Origin: Nothopassalora personata
Taxonomy: Eukaryota > Ascomycota > Dothideomycetes > Mycosphaerellales > Mycosphaerellaceae
NCBI GenBank assembly: GCA_033816765.1
Contig: CM066288.1
Location: forward strand, 558,001 to 622,000
Direction: 5' to 3'
DNA: 64,000 nt
Shown here: positions 57,201 to 64,000 of the stretch, piece by piece
Layout of the letters: the number at the start of each line of letters is the position of its first letter
How positions within the stretch are numbered: position 1 is the stretch's first letter
Translations under genes and position numbers: made by a program
The notes under the pieces: model-generated
Database searches by the model: none
Seen by the model: only the letters and a program-made list of their open reading frames with translations
Told to the model about the DNA's origin: nothing

Positions 57201-59250
57201 CATTTAATCTTCTTAGGGTCTATCTTAATCCCCTTGTTCGTAATAATAACTCTAAGATATGTAGTTTCGTGCCTAAAAAACTTACACTTATCGATATCTA
57301 ATTATAGTCCCGTAGCATCTAGTCTCTTAAGGACTTTCATTACATGTTATATATACTCTTCGCGTGTCTTACTAAACACGAGTGTATTATCGAGGTAGTA
57401 AGAGATAAAGTTATCTAAGAACTCTCTTAAGGTGTCGTTAATAAACGACTAGAAGGTACCGGGCGTATTGCATAATCTAAAAGGTATAACTACGCATTTA
57501 AACTGCCTATATCTTATCGTGAAGGCTGTCTTCTATTTATTACTAGCTATAATGCGGATGCGGTTAAATGCTATAATAATATCTAGCTTAGTAAACTATT
57601 ATACGCCTACAATACGATCTAGCGTTTCTTAGAAGAGAGGAATAGGATAACGGCTCTTCGTAGTAATTGCGTTTAGGGCTCGGTAGTCGACGTAGACTCG
57701 TAGTCCACCTCCTAGCTTCTTAACTATTAGGATAGGTACTACTACTAGTAATACGCTACGTTATATTACGCCCTTCTTAAGTTAGTCGTCGAGCTATTTC
57801 TTAATTACCTCGTTCTCTCGTGTAGAGAAGGAGTATAGTCGTCGAAAGGGCGGTATCTAGCTAGCCTTAAGCTTAATCTCGTAATCGATACCTAGTCGTC
57901 GCGGTAGTACTTTGTCTACCTCTTTACGGCTAAATAGTCTTACCATTTCCTAAAATTCTAGCGGTAGTAATAGGATTGGGTCCTAATCCTTATCCTTTAG
58001 ATTCATAAACTTTTAATGATCGTCTACCGATATAGCGGAGGCATTTAGTTACCACTAGGTGTATTTACCATAGGGCTCTTACTCTTTTCCCTCTATGTAG
58101 TCCTAGGTATTACTATCTACTAGCATTGCCGCGTCGCCTCCTTATACTAGCTTTACTCGTATACTAAATGCCTTTAATGCATACGTAGACAGTGGATCAC
58201 GGGCTACCTACCTATCTAGGTCTTCTTTAGGATCGAACATCTACATTATGTAAATCTTACATCCCTTAAAGCCTTTACGGCGGCTTATACGCCTTAGGGC
58301 TTTAGCAGTAATGGGCTGGATGTCGATTTTAGGTTCTAACGCTACCGAAGCCTTTTTCTCGGTGCGTCGTACTAGTCGTTTTAGAGTGTTAGGTCCGTCC
58401 GCGGGTAGAGGATGCCGTACGTGTTATAACGACTCTACCTTATCTTACACCTCTATAGGAGGCGTATGCCTTATCGTAGCTTTCGTTAAGTGCGTCTCTT
58501 ACACTACCGCTAGTTCCTTATCTTCGATAAAGGGCTATATATACTTCGGTATCGGAACCGGTAACGGCTCGGGCATAGGTATCTCTATCTATAAGATGCT
58601 AATAGGCGTAATGCCCTTATCGTTAATAGATTACACGCACATAGGCTCGTCGCCTAGTATGTAGTTCTCTCGGCAATACTGTAAAAACAGGGTTATAGTT
58701 CCTAACGTATAGTAGAATATAGGCTAATGCTCGTCGTACTATAGACGGCCGAGGATAACATCGTATTCTAGTAATGTGCAGTAGCTAACTCGCGTCTTAA
58801 CGTAGTTACTGATTTAGACCTATGCCGTTATTTTATAGGTAATTAGTTTACTAGTAGGTTAGCTATCTACTAACATTAGCCCTATGGGGTCAGGCAATTA
58901 GATTAGATTAAGTTCATTTCTATACGTAAAATCGATATTGAAGTACGTAGAGTTAGTACCGTTATTATAAAAGGATTAAGTAGGGATCTTACTATTTACT
59001 ATACATAGCATAACTAGATAAGAAGCTATTACTAGGTTGTGTTTATCTATAGAATGGTTTACTACTAGTAGGGAGTGTACTAATATACTTAGTCCCTTAC
59101 CTCTATCTAGAGGCTTCTTTTCATAATCTCGTAACTCTCATAACTCTAACTCGTCTCGTCTACTGTATGTTACGCTTATAGAGTAGACTATGCGGTTTCC
59201 GAACCGCCGCCGGTAGTGTTATTACTACTATTACGTTAGTTGTTCTTTAG
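54241..59250 (-). pseudogene. pol of gypsy D, broken
   Basis: Reverse transcriptase is near 57100-57700. On the minus strand it contains [14 protein letters not shown] and, downstream, FKCVVIPF...CNTPGTF and the box [10 protein letters not shown], with AAT at 57386-57388 where the family has Asp. RNase H and integrase follow to the left, to about 55300. The leftmost 70-codon open stretch (54173-54385) runs into the LTR and has no family features. I did not find a chromodomain as clear as in A and B. Confidence 0.78.
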
Positions 59251-61383
59251 ATTATAGCCTAGAGCGTATAGACGACGGCTAACATCCTTTAGTAGGTATT
59301 AGTCGTAGTCGACACGACGGTAACCTATCTCTTCGTACTTTATATACTTGTTCTAGTCGATGCATACTTATACCTTAGCAGTATCTAGTAGTTATAGGTA
59401 CTAGTACTTCTATAGGCGATCGGCCTACTTAGTCTTAGAGTTAGGATTAGTAGGCGTGTTATTACTTCCGCCTCCGCCTCTACCTATACCTCCGTCCTTC
59501 TTACTGTCCTTATTATCGTTACCCTTAGTGTTCTTACTAGGGGTCTTCTTATTATACTTAAGGTTATATTGCTCGAATTTGTCCTTATAGTTATATAATG
59601 TAGCTACGACCTACTCGAGGGTTATGCTAGCGGTATCGTCGTTTATAATGCGGTTCTCGTATCTCGCATTTAGCTTACGTAGTAGGAAGTCCTTTTCGAG
59701 CTTCTTCTCTATAGCGCCTCTATCTAGATCGACGATGTCTACATTCTCGCGGAAGTTAGGGTAGAATTCGCTAAACTTCTTATTAGTACCTTATTCTAGA
59801 GTAGTAAGCTTCGTTAAAGTAGTAGCATAAGTATTGCGAGTGCCGTAGCGGGCTACTAGGTCGTCTATTATGTCGTTAACCGAGGTATAAGCCGCTATCG
59901 TGCCGTTCGTAACCTTAGTAAGACTCGGTATCTTAGAGTCGATATACTTCTAAGCCGAGTTCTTAAGCTAGCTCTAGACGTTCTATAGTAACGTAGTAAC
60001 GGTACGGTACTTAGAAGCTACTAGCTTAGCTTTAGCGGTACGCTGCCACTCCTCGAACTTAATGCCCTTCTTATCTTAGGGGTTAAACTCCTTCGGTGCC
60101 TTCGGCTCGCTTAATAACTTAATACTAGTAGTTATAGTAGAGTCGTAAGTAGTGTAGCGTAACTTCGGTTCCTTACTCTTACTATTCTTCTTAGACCTCG
60201 AGCTCTTACGCTTACGACTATAATAACTACGCTCGTCGCTATCGGACGAGTCGGAATCGGAAGAGTCTAAAGATAGGTCGTTATCTACACGAGTAGGCTT
60301 CTTACTACTATTCTAACGACGCTCTAATAACTCTTCGGATTTAGTTCGCGGAGGCGGTAACTCCTTCCGTAAGTCTTTACGTTACTTCGACCGGCTACGC
60401 TTCTTACGCTTCTCCTTCTTAAGCTCCTTAATGCGCTTCTTAGCATCTACGAGCTTCGACTTAGCGTCCTTACACTATGTACGGTACACTACCTTCGCGG
60501 CCTTAACCGTAGCTAACTCGGTCCTAGCCTTGTCTAACTTATCTAGGTCGATAATAACTTTATCGGTGTACTTAGTAAGCTCGGCCTTTAGCTTATCTAC
60601 CTCGGCTTGCCTCTAATCGGTATCTACCTATATAATAGCTACTTTATCCTTAAGACGGTCTATCTGTTCCTTCGCGTCCTTAGCCTTACGAATGTTAATG
60701 CGGTTAGCTAGTTAGAGTGTGTCAATCGTCTTATAAGCTCGTCTATAATCGGACTCGATGTCGCGGAGGATTTTATAGATCTCGATAGGGTAGTCGTTAA
60801 CTCGCTTCTTAAGTTTCTTAGTACTTAACCCGTCAAGGGACTCGAATGCGTCTTGAAACTAATTAATAGTAACCTCCTCTTCTTCGTTCCTAGGACGAGT
60901 TCGTTGTTCTCGTTCTTATCCTTAGTTACATCCTCGATATACTTATTACTATATAGGTTAGCTAAGTTAAGCTCGGCCTCGGCGTCCTCCTCTTTAATCT
61001 CTTAGAGTCGGTCGAATACCTTCTTATGCTACTTATAATAGGTGTTGTTCTCGGTAGTAAGCTGCCCTAGGACCTCCTCTTCTCTACCTTATGTTTATGT
61101 CGCGTCGGCGTTTATCGCGTCGGTCGGTAGGACGAAGAGGGAGGATCTACTAATATTTACGCGACGTACGCGCCGGTTAGTATACGCCGTAGCGTCGTCG
61201 TCGCTACCGTCATTCTTTCTCGCTATAACTGTCGTGTTAGCCTTAGACTTACTTAAGGTACGACTCGATTAAGTCGGGTACCTAATATCTTAGTACTTTC
61301 TCGCGTACTGTCGCGTTACTCTTACGATCTCCCGATTGTAGCTTCTCGTGTCTTACTATACGTTAGTAATAGTCTATTCGAAG
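59251..61383 (-). pseudogene. gag of gypsy D, long and coiled-coil-like, broken
   Basis: The first 2.1 kb after the 5' LTR on the minus strand reads as a charged, Lys/Glu/Leu-rich frame with TAG/TAA stops. It fits a long gag with an N-terminal coiled coil. A CCHC-like remnant may lie near 59350-59410 but is too damaged to be sure. The primer-binding site after the 5' LTR (CTTCGAATAGACT... on the minus strand) does not match a tRNA end that I recognise. Confidence 0.6.
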
Positions 61384-61575
61384 TGTTATAAGTAGGTGTA
61401 AGTACGTAGTCGGATAAGGTACAAGTTGAATAGACGGTCTATCTAAGAGAGGCGCGGAGGGCGCGAGGGAGATATATAAGCGCTAAGCCCTCGGGCCGGC
61501 TTAGTTAGCGGCGCGCGCGGGGTCCACGTACGTACGCGCGGGTTTAAGTAAATAATAGGCGCCGGTACGGTAACA
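61384..61575 (-). repeat. 5' LTR of gypsy D
   Basis: 192 bp, TGTTATAAG...GGTAACA on the plus strand with both ends unmutated. Followed by CTATC. Confidence 0.93.
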
Positions 61576-61580
61576 CTATC

Positions 61581-64000
61581 GACGTTTATGCCGTAGGAGG
61601 CATCTAATGCACCGAAGAACTTATAGTTCTTACCGAGATGTTTAGGTTAACTATATAGGCTAGTAATGTGCTTACTAGCGCTATACATAAGGTAGAGGTT
61701 CTTAGTCTCTAGGAGGTAGCGTAGGTACTAGTCTATAAGCTTTAGATACGTGTCTATTAGCTTAGTTAGATACTGCGAAAGCATTAATAGGGAAAAGGCA
61801 ATGTCCGGGCGTGTATATATTACTACGAAGTTAAGGGATCTAATGCGTTATTAGTAAGTAAGGATCTTAATAGCTTCTATAACATAGCCTTTAGGCACCG
61901 TCTAGTTAAGGTGTTAATCTACTAGTACATTTATCTTACGTACGCTAGTAGATATACTAAACTTAGTAGCGAGCTTCTCGATGTAGTCCTCCTATAAGAG
62001 CTATAGCAGTCTCTTCTACCGATCTCGTATTACCTTAATTCCTAGAAACTAGGTAAGATCTCTAAGCTCGTGCATCTCGTACTTAGTAAGTAGACGCTTC
62101 TTAATACTAAGTACATAGTCCTTATGCTTACGGTAATATAGTATAACTAGGTCGTCTACATAAAAGAAGAATATAACCTTATTATTATAGTAGATACATT
62201 CGGAGTCCGAGAGAGGAACTATTCTAAGGGAGGCTAGCGTCTCGGTGAGGGAGTTGTACTATAATAAAGGGGACTCCTTCAGTCCGTAGAGGGCCTTAAC
62301 TAGTTTAAGAGCGTGTCTATCGGTAGAGCGATCGATTCTAGGAGGCGGCTATAGATACATAGTGTATAGTAGGTCTAAGTTTAAGAAGGCGTTAATAACA
62401 TTAAACTGTTTAGCTTCTAGGTCGAAGCTCGCGGCTATAGTACAGTAGAGGCGAAACATGCTTACTAGCAATGTAGCGGCGTATATATCTAAGTATATAC
62501 CCTATAGATCGCCTCTTACGTATAGCCGGGCCTTAAAGCTCTTTAGTATACTATGCTTATCTAACTTGTACTTATACACCTACTTTAGCAGTAATGGTAG
62601 CTAAAGTCCGTCCTCTTACTAAGCATTATAATCCTTCTCTTACTATATAGTCTATTTAAACGTGCCAGTTAAGACTACTTTAGTAAACTCTTTAGCTATA
62701 GCTTTACGCTATTATTAGGCGAAGCGGTACTTTATAGCGGCTCGGTAGTTTAGAGGTTCGGACGGAAGGTTATCGCGGTGCATCGACGTAATAGTGTTAA
62801 TAGTACGTATAGGGGAGGATCGGCGTGTTCGTACGACATCGTAGTACTTACGTCCTAGGTAACGAGGTCTCGGGCGGATGCCCGCTATCTAGCTAATAAT
62901 AACGTTAGCGACTATAATATTATGTAGAGCATAGTAGAAGTAGGCGGTTCGGAGCCTCTTCCTAGTATCGGTAAGGGTGTAGTTAGAATTAGGGGAAAAC
63001 TTATCTATTTAACTAAGTTCTTCGAAGGGGATTACTAAAGGAGGAGCGGTAGCGACGTCTAGAGTCGTTAAAGCATCTATGTCTACTATAATCTCCTTAC
63101 GGTCTTCCTCTATAAGTGTATCTATCAATTACTACTTAAAGTCGTTAATATACTATTAAGACGCGTTACTGTTAACCGCGTTATTTTAATGGCTATTGTT
63201 ATAGTCGGAGTTCTCTATACTCTTATTAGTCGATAGTTCGACCCCGGATTTAACCTAGTCTCGTAAAAGTGTAGGGGTTGTAGCGTCATTTAATAACGGC
63301 CAATTAAGTAGCTAGAAACTACTATTACCTTTAGGTTAGTTAAATGTTACTAGCGCTCGGTGTTATAGCTAGTGTAGTTCATGCCTAAGTAGTAATTATT
63401 AATAGGCGTGTTAACGAGGGTTTTAATAGAGCGGCTACTATTAAGCCTATTCTTCTACCCCCTCGGCCTATGCTATGTCCTACTTATAGTGAGCTACATA
63501 TAGGTCGTAGTACTATTTAGGCTCTTTAGCCGGTTCTACTATTGCGATGTTCTTAATAGGGGTTAAGTAACTAGCAGTAAGAATTAATAGGTCGTAGAAC
63601 GTAGTCTTATTAAAGAGGACGTCCTTTACCCGCATAACCCTATCTTTCGATAGGTCCCACACCCTATAGATGTTAGTAGAGTCGTAGCCTATAAGGTATC
63701 CGATAAGTGCTCGTTCTTTAAGCTTCTTAGTCTTACCTAGTTAAGTAGTACTATAAATGTACACGTAGGCTAGGCAGCCGTACACTACTATATAGCCTAC
63801 ATTTAGTACCCTGCCTATTGCTAATTCGAAGGGAGTCTTCTAGCCTTTTAATTGGATTAGTGACCGCTAGAGAATGTAGACGGCAGCTACTATGCATTCA
63901 TTCTAGAGCTTTTTAGGTAGGCGAGCATAAATGCGGATTATACGAGACATCGTAATAATAACGCCGCCCGCTCGTTCTACTAGGTCCTAGTTAGACGCGT
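61581..64000 (-). pseudogene. pol of copia E, integrase and reverse transcriptase, broken
   Basis: Minus strand. Integrase C-terminal part is near 63550-63990. Reverse transcriptase is near 62000-62600 (YKLDKHSILKSFKARLYVRG, then EAKQFNVINAFLN). The catalytic box FYVDDLVI keeps both aspartates, encoded GAC GAC at 62151-62156 on the minus strand. Stops are TAG/TAA, so the element is still inactive. Confidence 0.8.

Larger units (their letters stand above)
54033..61575 (-). mobile_element. Gypsy element D: complete Ty3/gypsy LTR retrotransposon inserted in copia E
   Basis: 192-bp LTRs lie at 54033-54224 (3' LTR) and 61384-61575 (5' LTR). The target-site duplication CTATC is perfect at 54028-54032 and 61576-61580. 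The element is coded on the minus strand: a long gag region (about 61300-59200), then pol. A polypurine tract (AAGAAGGGGGGGTAG on the minus strand) adjoins the 3' LTR. LTR and protein sequences differ from A and B, so it is a third gypsy family. RIP stops show it is inactive. Confidence 0.93.
53541..64000 (-). mobile_element. Copia element E, split by gypsy element D, continuing past the window
   Basis: A minus-strand Ty1/copia element in two parts, 61576-64000 (integrase and reverse transcriptase) and 53541-54032 (RNase H). Gypsy D sits between with a perfect 5-bp duplication CTATC, and the copia domains resume in the right order on its far side. The integrase end is near 63550-63990 (ERAGGVIITMSRIIRIYARL, then ALIGYLIGYDSTNIYRVWDL). 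Gag and the 5' LTR lie beyond base 64000. Confidence 0.82.

Noticed and set aside
58311..58664. 117-codon plus-strand frame
   Set aside because: Antisense within pol of gypsy D; no independent motif.
1..64000. CRISPR arrays, bacterial operons, riboswitches
   Set aside because: None seen; splice sites, cyclin and RIP show a fungal nuclear genome.

Overview
The window looks like nuclear DNA of a filamentous ascomycete (Pezizomycotina). The two introns I can place are both 53 bp with consensus splice sites, the gene families are typical of the group, and the repeats carry the signature of repeat-induced point mutation (RIP). A Dothideomycete such as a Mycosphaerellales species is my guess from the SDR gene and the architecture; the sequence does not prove it.

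There are three blocks. (1) About 1-35.8 kb is stacked, degenerate transposable elements. It starts with the integrase tail of a retroelement. Next come two complete Ty3/gypsy chromoviruses placed back to back (A 1050-7829, B 7835-14531). They are followed by a broken single reading frame of about 1,210 codons of unknown family (14533-18165) and an unidentified tract. The block ends in a three-level copia nest: III (minus strand) contains I (plus), and I contains II (minus) of the same family as I. (2) About 35.8-52.5 kb is an island of ordinary single-copy sequence with five intact genes: a naphthol-reductase-like SDR and a B-type cyclin on the minus strand, then a Zn2Cys6 protein, a thioredoxin-transglutaminase fusion and a PPR-like mitochondrial protein on the plus strand. 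(3) About 52.7-64 kb returns to repeats: an LTR-like sequence that escaped RIP, then a copia element E (minus) split by a complete gypsy element D (minus, 54033-61575).

Inside the repeats TpG/CpA is strongly depleted while TpA is abundant and CpG is kept, so TAG and TAA stops interrupt otherwise open frames and TGA is rare. In six of seven reverse transcriptases an aspartate of the YxDD catalytic box reads as asparagine, each time at a former TpG. The seventh encodes the pair as GAC GAC after an A, has no TpG there, and is intact. LTR pairs of equal length with matching target-site duplications give exact boundaries for A, B, II and D, and good ones for I.

The five island genes have unrelated housekeeping or regulatory roles. 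Nothing suggests an operon-like unit or a secondary-metabolite cluster beyond the single SDR gene beside the left repeat border.
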